Source of the DNA: Icerya purchasi
Lineage: Eukaryota; Arthropoda; Insecta; Hemiptera; Monophlebidae
Assembly (NCBI GenBank): GCA_039619475.1
Contig: CM077115.1
Span: forward strand, 441,100,792 to 441,164,791
Length of the DNA stretch: 64,000 bases
Direction of reading: 5' to 3'
Position 1 is the first letter of the stretch; each line of letters starts with the position of its first letter. Positions 23,447 to 33,005 of the stretch are shown here, one piece after another. The notes under the pieces are model-generated. The model worked only from the letters and a program-made list of their open reading frames with translations, was not told the DNA's origin and ran no database searches. The translations under genes and the position numbers were made by a program.

Positions 23447-24020
23447 GCGCTTATGTATACGCTCGCATGGCTCTGTGCGAATGTGTTTAATCAGTTTTCG
23501 AAATTTTAGCGACAAAATTTAATAACATAAAAACATTTTTGCCTAAGTAGACAGGCTGCACCCTTTTGCTAATGATATCAGCAGTACGCTGTACTTCATC
23601 GGGCTTTTACAGCAGCCCACACACCGTTGTGTAAATTCAAGTATACTTTTAACGAAAATTCCGTTAATTTTGTTTGACGATGTGCAAAACTGATTTTCTA
23701 TTTCCAAAACAGGAACTTGGCTCATTTTAGTGAACGCGTACTTCGTTGGCTAATATTCATTCTATTCTGAAATAAGTATTAACTCAGACAGCCGTGCGTC
23801 GTAGATCCGTTGAATAAAAAGCAACCTTTTTAAAATACATATCAATTGTGCGAATATTTTATACAACTTTCGTTTTCTCTAACTATTCCCCGCTGGCCTT
23901 TCTTACGCTATTAAGTTCTTAGTTCCTACCACAAATTATATATTACTACAACAGTATGAATAGGCACAAGCTCCTGGTGAGCAAAGGAATCGTGCGGACA
24001 AGTAAGACGAAATAAAACAT
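23447..24020. other. Unassigned stretch
   Basis: No gene or element recognised. Confidence 0.5.
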
Positions 24021-24110
24021 TTTATCACCACGCCATCAGCACGTGACTTCCTTCACGGAGGTTTCAAGTTCGATCCCGGACAACGACAGAAATGATCGCA
24101 GTTAGGCGAA
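24021..24110 (+). mobile_element. tRNA-derived SINE fragment
   Basis: AAGTTCGATCCCGGACAACG (24,067-24,086) is a good RNA polymerase III B-box and T-arm sequence. Together with the flanking GACTTCC..CGGAGG stem and the following ACGACAGAAATGATCGC it matches the minus-strand SINE at 54,366-54,484, which has TCGATCCCGGGCGACGACAG followed by AAATTATCACG. The A-box side is degenerate and no tRNA cloverleaf is complete, so this is not a functional tRNA gene. Confidence 0.55.
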
Positions 24111-24526
24111 AGACAGCAGAACGGCGGACTCACTGGTGGGGGTGGGGGGACTGAATTTTTGTATAAATTAAACATTTAATACCAGTAGTGTACTTCTAAG
24201 CATAAATTCACGTTTTGAATAATTGCTGTGAACACTAAACATCTGCATAACTAAAAACACCTCCGTCTAGTCGTCTACGCTCAAAAACATGGCGCACAAT
24301 GAAGGAAAGAAATTATGTAAATAAATAAATCTCTACACTACCACTACCTGGTGGTAGGCATAAAAAGCTTCTCACGTAGCAAATGGGACGTAGATAATCT
24401 TACTTATGCGATATCGAAGCTATTCAAACTCGATTATTATTTATTTTTAATTTAATTTAATTTTATTATTTACTTTTTGTACAGTGTAATGTACACATTA
24501 CAATATATACATATATATGTATAATA
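24111..24526. other. Unassigned stretch
   Basis: Includes a G-rich run near 24,137-24,150 and AT-rich sequence with a short palindromic TATACATATATATGTATA near 24,505. No gene seen. Confidence 0.45.
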
Positions 24527-24740
24527 TCAACATGAGAATTTTTCGATTGTTGTTTGTGTCGACCTTCTACCAACTTTGTTAAAATTCGTATAATTCGTAG
24601 ATCTAGACACACAATATGAACATAAAATGTGAGATTCTAAATGGTTTCCTGACCAGGAAAAATCGAAAGAAACCGTGATAAAAGTAAATTCTTGGTCAAA
24701 CAGCTCACACTCGAAAAAAGTATGTTCTTGACTTGGCACC
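24527..24740 (-). mobile_element. R1-like LINE relic, extreme C-terminus
   Basis: The minus-strand frame reads QEHTFFECELFDQE, then ITVSFDFSWSGNHLESHILC. The EHTFFEC pattern is the His/Cys half of the zinc-binding end of R1/I-type LINE ORF2 proteins. The first Cys pair is not visible. Fragment only. Confidence 0.42.
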
Positions 24741-26565
24741 TTCAGATATTAGTGAAATTAACATAACTTTCAGTGTTTGTAACGCGGAATGTATTTAACG
24801 GCATCTTTTGGTACTGATATCGACCCTACTAAGAACGGTTCTTAATTTTGCCGCTTTTCGGAGAAAATTTGGACGTGAAAGTTTTTCCGGTTTCTGACAG
24901 TGACACACGTTAAGTTTCGAAAGTTTAGAAAGAATCGGCTGTAACAAGTGGAGCGCGATTTTTAATCTTCAAATGAAGTCGATCTAAAATAAGTTTCCGC
25001 TTGGAGGTCGCCCCCCGTTCGGCCGCAGTATAAATTCCTCTTCATCTGCTGTTCTTGATTTATCGAAGGAGGAAAGCTTTTTCTCGCGTAAAATGTGCAC
25101 ATAATCGCTTTTGCTCGTATGCCTTCATCATAACACATAAATGCGTCGCTGATGACTGTACGCTAAATTTAGCAGGCCGTGTATATACACGCACGACTTA
25201 CCAATGAGACAGCTAAACAAATATCCGCAGAATTGGTCCGCCGATAATTGAACCACCGATTAGAAAATAGCGAAGCAGAATTTCTATCGTGGAAGCAACT
25301 TTGAATTGTTTCAAGTTTTTTTCGTAAAAGGCCATTTTGACTTAAAAAACCAATTCGAATTTTCCCGCTTTCGAATTTTTTCTGCCAGCTCCTCCGTAAA
25401 GAACAACGTCCATATTTTTCTACATCGCACGTTGAAAAGGCCGACAGAATTTCCACAACATAGAGAGTCTCGGTCAAAGAAAAAACTTTCGACGAAACAT
25501 TTTCCTGTTCTCGCTGAGATTTTCTTTTGCTGAGAATGAGAGTCTTTAAAAAAAAGTTTTAGAGTCATGTCAGAAAAGCGAAAAAAAAAAACATAATGTC
25601 GAGGTGTGTGCGGGATCGACGAGAGAAATTAAACGATTTCGCTTAATAAAAATAATAAAATAAAATTCGTACAGATTCTCGCTCGGAATGAATGATGGAA
25701 AAATAGGCGATTTAGGGGGAAATTTTTAAAAATTTTCTCGAATTAGATCCGAAGTTGTGTATCGACAAACGCGGTATGTGGTTTGGAGGTTCGCGGATGA
25801 TGAGAGCTGCGTGAAATAAGATACTCGTATTTTGAAGTGTTCGAAAATTAAATTAATTGAAGCTCGCGTATATTTTGATAATTTAAATACTCTTTACTGT
25901 ACTCGCTCGATATTTTTAGTTCACTTTCAGGTATATTTAACGGCTTTTACCTTTTTTTTCACAACAATATTCTAGACTATCTTATGATACGAGCAAAAAT
26001 TGTACAATACTTCAACATGAAAACGAGAATAATCGATGCTTAAAAAAATACAATCTTCCTGCACATATTATTGTACCGCTTAACTTTTTGGTCAGGGTGA
26101 ATCTAAGAGGAGGCTAGGATGGGCTATAGCCTCGGGTCCCGCACTCTCGCAGAATAAAATTTAATTATCCACGTGCAAAATTGAAACTCCAAAATACTCA
26201 ATAATACTATAAAGGTGCGAGAAATTTGTGTTTCTTATCTTAAAAGGAATTCGGTTAATTTTTATAAATAAAAAAAAAAAGAATATACTATAAAACTTAC
26301 TCTCTTTTCCCACCAAATTAAATGCTCTACATAAAATGTGAAGCATTTATAGAAATTTTCTGCGATCAATCTAATTTATTGTGTAAAATAAATGAATGAG
26401 TCGTTTTTTTTTTAACGAACGTACTGAATATAATAAATAAACATTCGAAACAAATCGATTAACAATTCTCTATTCAAATACTGTGATATCCATGCAATCA
26501 TTGTAAACTTTTTTGTGTAAAAATGTTTTACGATCTGTGAAATGTTCTTAATTTTAACAATAGTT
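24741..26565. other. Unassigned stretch
   Basis: Open frames on both strands at 25,169-25,568 overlap each other and show no domain. A-runs near 25,580 and 26,270. No gene or element recognised. Confidence 0.5.
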
Positions 26566-26991
26566 TATTTTTTTGTTTCATATTTCCAGATGCAACATCA
26601 ATCCTAAACTCCTCCGTACCATATATAGATCGCTTATCTTATCAAAAATCAACTACCGGTGCCAGGTGTACTCCTCTTCTGCAAGTAAATTTGATCCCGT
26701 GCATCATGCCGCTTTGAGGACTATCCTGGGGGTGAATCGAACATCTCCAGCACCGAGTATTCTAACCGGCTGATCCTCTTTCTCTTACTATCGAAACTAT
26801 TTCACACTACGAAACACGTATCGTTATCTCAACTACATACAAAACTTTCCTTTTCACTTAGGTGAATATCGAACATCTCCAGCACCGAGTATTCTAACCG
26901 GCTGATCCTCTTTCTCTTACTATCGAAACTATTTCACACTACGAAACACGTATCGTTATCTCAACTACATACAAAACTTTCCTTTTCACTT
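26566..26991 (+). mobile_element. LINE relic, post-RT thumb segment
   Basis: Reads INPKLLRTIYRSLILSKINY, then YRCQVYSSSASKFDPVHHAA and LRTILGVNRTSPAPSI (about 26,592-26,765), the segment between RT and RNase H of I/R1/CR1-type LINEs, followed by a stop. After a frame change SLTIETISHYETRIVISTTY continues the same region. Its end is tandemly duplicated and the Jockey element then follows. It may be the left flank of an older LINE whose 3' end is the poly(A)-tailed piece at 30,237-30,381. Confidence 0.6.
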
Positions 26992-26992
26992 A
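26731..26992. repeat. Tandem duplication, 130 and 132 bases
   Basis: 26,731-26,860 and 26,861-26,992 are identical by eye except for an extra AT in GGTGAATATCGAAC against GGTGAATCGAAC. The junctions are GGTGAAT, a short motif that also occurs right after the second copy (26,993) and after the Jockey poly(A) (30,230). Confidence 0.92.
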
Positions 26993-26995
26993 GGT

Positions 26996-27307
26996 GAATT
27001 CCATCAAAAGTCGAAAACGCGGTCCCAGCCTATAAAAAAAGTTGTAGATCGTGTTAGAGAGGAACGAATCAGACCTGCAGAAAAAGTGCAAGCAGGAAAA
27101 ACATTTGCGCATGCAACCAAATTGAATTTAAAATCACAGGAACAAATACAAATTCCTCCACAACAAAAAGATCCAACCATTAACGACGTTATGGCTATAC
27201 TTCACAGTATCCAAACTAGTATTAACCAGCTAAATATACGTGTTACTCAATTAGAAACTAAACCATTGAGCCAACACACAAAAAGCCAAGGAAAAATAGT
27301 GAAATGA
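26996..27307 (+). CDS. Jockey ORF1 (gag-like), C-terminal part
   Basis: An open frame of about 103 codons entering from the truncated 5' border. It begins EFHQKSKTRSQPIKKVV, passes AEKVQAGKTFAHATKLN and ends MAILHSIQTSINQLNIRVTQ, then LETKPLSQHTKSQGKIVK. The last 45 residues have heptad-like hydrophobic spacing (I, L, I, L, V, L), suggesting a coiled coil as in the C-terminus of many LINE ORF1 proteins. The zinc knuckles expected upstream are lost with the 5' truncation. The stop codon overlaps the ORF2 start as ATGA. Known role of the family: nucleic-acid binding and RNP assembly. Confidence 0.7.
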   Translation, partial: EFHQKSKTRSQPIKKVVDRVREERIRPAEKVQAGKTFAHATKLNLKSQEQIQIPPQQKDPTINDVMAILHSIQTSINQLNIRVTQLETKPLSQHTKSQGKIVK

Positions 27308-29613
27308 CTGACTCCTCGTTTCGAATACTAACCTGGAATGCCAATGGCTTGAGTCAGAGAGCTCAAGAACTCGAGGCTTTTCTTAACACACATGTTGTTG
27401 ACGTCGCATTAATCTCAGAAACACATTTTACAACAAAAAGTTTTATCAGAATTCACGGCTACACTACATATTGGACTAACCACCCAAGTGGCAGAGGACG
27501 AGGAGGAACAGCAGTGATAATTAAACAGAATATCAAACACTATTTACAGGAAGAAATACAATTGAATTTCCTACAAGCCACAGTAGTAGCAATAAACTAT
27601 AATGGCGCAGACCTCAATCTAGCTGCAGCATACCGTCCGCCCAATAGTAATTTTGAAAAAAGTAAATTTATTGATATCTTCAATCAACTCGGTCCTCGTT
27701 TTATACTTGCAGGTGACTTTAATGTAAAACACACCATATGGGGGTCACGTTTGACGACACCAAAAAAAGGTGCTGAACTTCTCAACGCTATCAACATATG
27801 TTCGTGTAAGTTCTTTTCATCGCGGAAACCTACTTACTGGCCAACAGATTGCGCGAAGAATCCTGTTCTCCTTGACTTTTTCATTACTAAAGGAATCGCT
27901 GCCAATTATGTGCAAGTAGAAGGAATTACGGACTTATCGTCAGATCATACTCCGGTACTTATGACACTAAGTTCTGTAGTGATTAAAAAAAGAATTCCGC
28001 AAAATCTCACCAATAAATATACTAATTGGAATCAATTTAGAGAAAGCCTTGACTCTTCAATTGAACTTAAAATCAGGCTTAAAACTATTAGTGATTTAGA
28101 ACAGCAAGCCCAGCACTTTATCAACTTGTTGCGAAAAGCTGCTAGCCAGGCTACTCCAGCTCTTAAAGAAAACGTTCCAAATGAAGTACTGTATCCTATC
28201 GAAGTTAGGAAACTAATAAAAGAGAGAAGACGTGCACGGAAAATATGGCAACGCTCCCGTCATCCATCGGATAAAACAAAATTTAATCGAATTAGCAATA
28301 AAGTTAATAGGCTAATCAAGGATTTCAAACAGAAAATCGTCACAAACTACTTAGAAAATTTAAGCCCTCCAGCGGACACAAATTATTCATTGTGGCGTGC
28401 AACGCGACGCTTCAAACGTCCACTACTTCATATTCCTCCTCTCAAGGATGAACAAGGGCAGTGGATTCGCGACGACAACAGTAAAGCTGAACTATTCGCT
28501 TCGCATTTAGCTTCAGTCTTTACAACACATAATATAAACTCCCAGATCGATACAACGAATAATTACCAACCTTTCCAGCAAATAAAACCAGTAACTCCTC
28601 TTGAAGTTGCACAAGAGTTAGATAATAATATGAATCCCAAAAAGGCTCCTGGAATCGATGAAATTTCACCTGGAGCGCTTAGAGAATTACCACGTAAAGG
28701 AATTATCATGCTGACATATCTCTTTAATGCCTGTTTCAGAATGAGATACGTACCAAAATGTTTCAAAATCGCTCAAATCATCATGTTACCGAAACCTGGG
28801 AAACCAACAGAAGTAGTAACTTCGTATCGACCAATCTCTTTGTTACCTTCCATATCAAAATTATTTGAAAAACTACTCCTTAAGCGACTCAAGCCCTTAT
28901 TAAAGATACCAGATCATCAGTTTGGCTTCCGTAATCAGCACTCTACGATTGACCAAGTGCATCGTATAACTAAGCTAATTGAAACAGCCTTTGAAGAAAA
29001 AAAATACTGTCCGGCGGTTTTTCTAGACATATCGCAAGCTTTTGATCGAGTCTGGCACGAAGGGCTGATCTATAAAATGAGCAACCTGCTATCGGAAAAT
29101 ATGTGCCAACTTCTTGAATCATATATCTCTGATAGATCCTTCAGAGTTTCTTATGAAGAAGCAAAGTCCAAATTTCATCCAATACAGGCTGGTGTTCCAC
29201 AGGGTAGTGTCTTAGGACCTTCTCTGTATTTATTGTATACAGCTGACATTCAAACAACAGCCAAGACGACTACTGCTACCTTTGCAGATGACACAGCCAT
29301 CTTGTCAGTTGGCAATTCCCCAGAATTGGCTACGACTAACTTGCAACATGCAGTAGAAAAAATTAGCAAATGGACATGTGATTGGAAGATCAAGATTAAT
29401 CAAGAAAAATCAGTGCTTGTTATGTTTACGCTTCGTAAATCTAAGACCTGTCCTATATATCTTGATCGTCTTCCTATTCCGAGATCGGACTCTGCTAAAT
29501 ACCTGGGTATGCATTTAGATTCCAGGCTGAATTGGAAGACGCATGTCAAAATGAAAAAGGAACAAACCATGCATAAATTAAGACAGTTGTTGGCTGATTG
29601 GGCGTTATTCTAA
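27304..29613 (+). CDS. Jockey ORF2, endonuclease and reverse transcriptase
   Basis: 769 codons. The ATG is chosen because it overlaps the ORF1 stop by ATGA and the endonuclease starts at once: ILTWNANGLSQR (res 7-18), ISETHF (about 38-43), AAYRPPNSNF (about 107-116), GDFNVKHTIWGSR (about 137-149) and SDHTPVLM (about 217-224), all key apurinic-type endonuclease motifs. The linker NYSLWRATRRFKR is at about 360. RT: PGIDEISPGAL, YRPISLLPSISKLFEKLL, HQFGFRNQHSTIDQVHRI, FLDISQAFDRVWH (motif A), GVPQGSVLGPSLYLLY (motif B), ATFADDTAIL (motif C) and SAKYLGMHLD. Target-primed reverse transcription is the family's known mechanism. The frame is lost at about 29,590, where two bases seem deleted before the WLIGR segment, so the last 24 bases before the stop are out-of-frame. 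Confidence 0.93.
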   Translation: MTDSSFRILTWNANGLSQRAQELEAFLNTHVVDVALISETHFTTKSFIRIHGYTTYWTNHPSGRGRGGTAVIIKQNIKHYLQEEIQLNFLQATVVAINYNGADLNLAAAYRPPNSNFEKSKFIDIFNQLGPRFILAGDFNVKHTIWGSRLTTPKKGAELLNAINICSCKFFSSRKPTYWPTDCAKNPVLLDFFITKGIAANYVQVEGITDLSSDHTPVLMTLSSVVIKKRIPQNLTNKYTNWNQFRESLDSSIELKIRLKTISDLEQQAQHFINLLRKAASQATPALKENVPNEVLYPIEVRKLIKERRRARKIWQRSRHPSDKTKFNRISNKVNRLIKDFKQKIVTNYLENLSPPADTNYSLWRATRRFKRPLLHIPPLKDEQGQWIRDDNSKAELFASHLASVFTTHNINSQIDTTNNYQPFQQIKPVTPLEVAQELDNNMNPKKAPGIDEISPGALRELPRKGIIMLTYLFNACFRMRYVPKCFKIAQIIMLPKPGKPTEVVTSYRPISLLPSISKLFEKLLLKRLKPLLKIPDHQFGFRNQHSTIDQVHRITKLIETAFEEKKYCPAVFLDISQAFDRVWHEGLIYKMSNLLSENMCQLLESYISDRSFRVSYEEAKSKFHPIQAGVPQGSVLGPSLYLLYTADIQTTAKTTTATFADDTAILSVGNSPELATTNLQHAVEKISKWTCDWKIKINQEKSVLVMFTLRKSKTCPIYLDRLPIPRSDSAKYLGMHLDSRLNWKTHVKMKKEQTMHKLRQLLADWALF

Positions 29614-29959
29614 ACTCAATCTGTCTAATAAGCGTTTGATTTATTGTCAAATCATCAGACCGATATGGATGTATGGTATTCAACTCTGGGGCTGTGCAAA
29701 GACATCCAATCGGTTGATTATTCAGCGCGCTCAAAATAAGTGTCTCCGAAACATCACTGGAGCTTTTTGGTATCAACGAAACGAAGAAATACATTCCGAT
29801 TTAAATATTCCATGGATCGATGAAGTCATACGTTATATTGCAGAAGCGCACGAATACCGACTTCACAGTCACCCAAATCTAGAGGCTTTAGAACTGCTAC
29901 TTTCCGATGATGACTTAAGGCGCCTTAAGCGCACAAAGCCTTATGAACTAGTCACCTAA
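29591..29959 (+). pseudogene. Jockey ORF2 C-terminus, separated by a frameshift
   Basis: In the +1 frame relative to ORF2 the reading resumes as WLIGRYSKLNLSNKRLIYCQ, then IIRPIWMYGIQLWGCAKTSN, RAQNKCLRNITGAFWYQRNE and ends DDLRRLKRTKPYELVT with a stop at 29,957-29,959. This is the usual Jockey ORF2 C-terminal region (YGIQLWG and the RLKR end). There is no stop in it, so the frameshift near 29,590 is the only ORF2 lesion I can see. Confidence 0.88.
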
Positions 29960-30196
29960 TTTATTCTGTAATATATTCGTATGTATGTATTTTGTGGATA
30001 TGGGCATATACTTGGTGTGCGTGCGTGTGAGTATTTATATGCGCGTATGATTATGTATATATCTGTATATTAGGAGTTATGTAATTGTACATAGTTTCTA
30101 CTCTGCTCATGTTACAAATTAGTTAGATTAAGTTGTAACACTGTTTTAAAAGTAGTGCTAATTTATTTACTATAATAAGATTGTACTGAAATATAC

Positions 30197-30227
<31 letters not shown>

Positions 30228-30236
30228 CAGGTGAAT

Positions 30237-30381
30237 GCAGTTTCAAGCCAAGTTTTTCAGGTGACCCCCTGCTGAAGGTAACGGCTGTCTTTCAAGGATA
30301 CGGGATCACGTTCCTAGAGGGGCCATACCTAGCCCAATGATTATGATTCCCCCCTGGATTTCCAAAAAAAAAAAAAAAAAA
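30237..30381 (+). mobile_element. Probable LINE 3' tail with poly(A)
   Basis: About 125 bases of moderately GC-rich, non-coding sequence (GACCCCCTGCTGAAGG, GGGATCACGTTCCTAGAGGG) ending in an 18-base poly(A) at 30,364-30,381. It lies between the Jockey right border and an I-like LINE. By position it could be the 3' end of the older LINE at 26.57-26.99 kb, into which the Jockey inserted. Confidence 0.45.
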
Positions 30382-30737
30382 CGAACATCGATACATCGTT
30401 GAAATCGAATCCAAATACAAGAAATTTCCAGTGTTCCGCAGAAATGGCAGCCAAAGCAATTAGCAAATACGTGGACCACTTAGTATATTACACAGATGGA
30501 GCTAAGACAAAAGGCAAAGCAGGACCACCACCGGCATTCTGTGCTTTTGTGGGGCAGGGCATCTCACACCAAGCTAGACTTAACGATGCCTGTGATGCAT
30601 TGGATGCAGAACTGCACGGAATTTCTTACTGCCTCCAGCACTTAGCCACGGATTACAACAAATCTATAAAAGTTCTAATAATCACTGATTCCCTACAGCA
30701 TGCTGGAAAACCAAAAATGCATCAACCCGCTAATATA

Positions 30738-32044
30738 TTAGGAGTGCAAATTAGTTCGGTCCGTTTTTAAAATATGGTGCTGGCTGTTATGTACATTTTA
30801 TAGAACAGCTGATTTCGATGATTTTAGAAAGATAAGACATCTATCGATAATTTTATACCGCGTTCAGTTCCATACAAAAATCGTGTGTTTTACTGTGTTG
30901 AATATGTTAACTTTTGTGTTAACTAAACAGCATTTGCGGGAGGTTTTATTATTCTTCTTTAATTGGAAAAAAAGTGCAGCTGAAGCGCATCGAATGCTTG
31001 TGGAAGTTTATGGTGACAATGCTCCAACTGATAAATCATATAGGGAATGGTTTCGACGTTTCAAGAATGGAGATTTCAGCGTTGACGACAAGCCTCGCTC
31101 TGGACAGCAAAAAAAATTTGAAGACAAAGAATTGCAGGTATTACTCGATGAAGATCCGAGTCAAACGTAAGACAAGCTTGCAGAATCATTAAGAGTTACG
31201 CGACAAGCAGTTTAGGTACGATTACAATCCATGGGGATGATTCAAAAGCAAGGCAATTGGGTGCCTCGTGAACTGAAACTGAGAGACGTTGAAAAGCGAT
31301 TTTTTATGTGTGAACAGCTACTTCAAAGGCAACAAAGAAAGGGTTTTTTACATCGGATTGTGACTGGGGATGAGAAATGGATATTCTACGACCACCCCAA
31401 GGAGAAAAAATACAAAGCTATACCCGGTCAGTCATTGCCATCGACCTCAACATCAACACCAAAGCGGAACATTCATAGTTCGAAGGTCATGCTGTGTATC
31501 TGGTGGCATCAAAAGGGTGTGGTACACTAGGAGCTGCTACAACCTGGCGATTCCATTACGGGCGATCGGTATAGGCTACAATTGATTCGTTTGAGCCGTG
31601 CATTACGAGACAAACGACCGGAATACGAGCAAAGACATGACAAAGTTATTCTTTTACATGACAACGCTCGGCCTCATGTCGCAAAAGTCGTAAAAAAATA
31701 TGTGGAAACGGTCAAGTGGGATATTTTACCGCACCCGCCATATTCGTCAGACACTCCTGATTACTGGTTGTGCCGACAGATGCAGCACGATTTAGCAGTA
31801 AGCGGTTTACTTCTTTCGCGAAAATCGAAAATTGGCTCCCAATTTGGATCGCCACAAAAGATGAGACATTTCTTCGAGATGGAATTCGAAAATTACCTGA
31901 GAAGTGGGGGAAAGTAGTAGCCAGTGATGGGCAATATTTCGATTAATTTATTAGTTTCATTTTGATTAATCTGTTCATTTCATTGTATTCTAAAATAAGT
32001 ACATTTTTCATCAAAAAACGGACCGAACTAATTTGCACTCCTAA
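30738..32044 (+). mobile_element. Full-length mariner (1307 bp) with 31-bp inverted ends
   Basis: The ends TTAGGAGTGCAAATTAGTTC and its reverse complement continue identically for 31 bases on both sides. TA duplications flank the element at 30,736-30,737 and 32,045-32,046. Inserted in the RNase H coding region of an I-like LINE. The coding region lies within it in the same orientation. Confidence 0.95.
30904..31917 (+). pseudogene. Mariner transposase with three in-frame stops
   Basis: 338 codon positions in one frame. MLTFVLTKQHLREVLLFFFN and EWFRRFKNGDFSVDDKPRSG form the DNA-binding half, with MGMIQKQGNWVPREL after it. Catalytic half: TGDEKWIFYDH (first Asp), VILLHDNARPHVAK (second Asp), PPYSSDTPDYWLCRQMQHDL (third Asp, with two residues fewer than the usual 34 between the last two Asp). 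Stops interrupt at 31,168-31,170 (TAA), 31,213-31,215 (TAG) and 31,528-31,530 (TAG). No frameshift is seen. The ATG at 30,904 is chosen by position. Type: cecropia/mauritiana-like by the ARPH and MQH motifs; the subgroup is a guess. Confidence 0.88.
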
Positions 32045-32650
32045 TAAAAAATTCACTACCTTCTAAATCAGTTAAACCAAACGAACAGTCAAGTGACGTT
32101 CATATGGGCCCCTGGACACATCGGGGTACTTGGTATTGAAAGGGTCAATGTGGAAGCGCGCTCGGCGTAGACCTCACCAATGCCAGAGGACTCGGACCTA
32201 CCGTCCTCGATGATGCATATTTTTCTAAAGAAGTGCGAGAACCAATGGAAAACAGAATGGGCAGTTACGACAACGTTCTTCAAAGAGATTACACAGTCGA
32301 ACCATGGTGGCCACCGGAGGGAATATCCCGGCATGATTTAAAAAGTCTTAGCCGGCTGTGAATCGGCCACGTCACTATGTCGCACGGTCATATAATTAGC
32401 AAATCTTCGCCCCCCCACTATGTGCTTCTTCTGTGGCCAGGCTGGAATACCGACAGTTCTACACATTCTTCTCACGTTCCCAAAGTTATTCAGGACGCAA
32501 CATAGCCTACTCAATAACATACAGGATTGTCTGACAAATAGTACAACTAACGTCACAAAGGTTATAGCCTTCGTCATAACGAGTGCTTTGATCAAACACA
32601 TATAACGTACCTCCGTATATGTAACAATGACCTTAGTAGTTACAAACGGC

Positions 32651-33005
32651 GCATATAAAAAAGGTGAAGAGGAGAATTTAAAAAAAATTAATATTGAAAA
32701 TTAATACGTTTTATTTAGAACTGTATAAAAATCATTTAAAATAAAAGCGAGTTGTAATCGATTGCTGATTTTATAAATTTGTGTTTCGAAAAATTGAATA
32801 AACCTTTTCCGATCAAATAAACAATTGTGGAATTTTAAATATACATGTTTAATTTACATAAAGAAAAGAGAGAATAATACAAATATTTTTTTATGGAAAA
32901 ATATAATCTTAATAATAAAAATATATAATCATATATATATATATATAAAATTTCTATTTCTTCTTCTTTTATTAACGTGCCGTGTACTGCCGCCTAGCCA
33001 GAAAT
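32651..33005. other. Unassigned AT-rich stretch
   Basis: Contains (AT)n at about 32,931-32,947. No gene seen. Confidence 0.5.

Larger units (their letters stand above)
26992..30236 (+). mobile_element. Jockey-clade LINE, near-intact ORF2, 5' truncated in ORF1
   Basis: The best-preserved retrotransposon of the window. Order: end of ORF1, complete ORF2 with one frameshift, about 240 bases of 3' UTR with GT-rich and AT-rich sequence, and a 27-base poly(A) at 30,201-30,227. AGGTGAAT occurs at both borders (26,992-26,999 and 30,229-30,236) and may be the target-site duplication, though this motif also recurs in the adjacent tandem duplication. No RNase H domain, as expected for Jockey. Related relics lie at 1-655, 11.7-13.0 kb and 48.8-50.1 kb. 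Confidence 0.88.
30382..32650 (+). mobile_element. I-like LINE relic (family B), RNase H and zinc end, split by a mariner
   Basis: 30,399-30,735 reads AAKAISKYVDHLVYYTDGAK (first RNase H Asp), CDALDAELHGISYCL (Glu) and VLIITDSLQHAG (second Asp). The reading is cut by a mariner at 30,738 and continues at 32,047: SSDVHMGPW or, in another frame, VTFIWAPGHIGVLGIERVN, the last RNase H motif. Then come TVEPWWPPEGIS, IGHVTMSHGHIISK and CFFCGQAGIPTVLHIL (zinc-binding end), finishing at about 32,604. The 3' sequence TAGTAGTTACAAACGGCGCA resembles the tails near 60.05 and 63.57 kb. The relic at 61.7-63.6 kb is the same family. 5' truncated, with frameshifts in the second part. Confidence 0.8.

Noticed and set aside
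26566..26600. Splice acceptor-like TTCATATTTCCAG before an open frame
   Set aside because: The frame is the thumb region of a LINE, so the pyrimidine tract is not evidence for a host exon.
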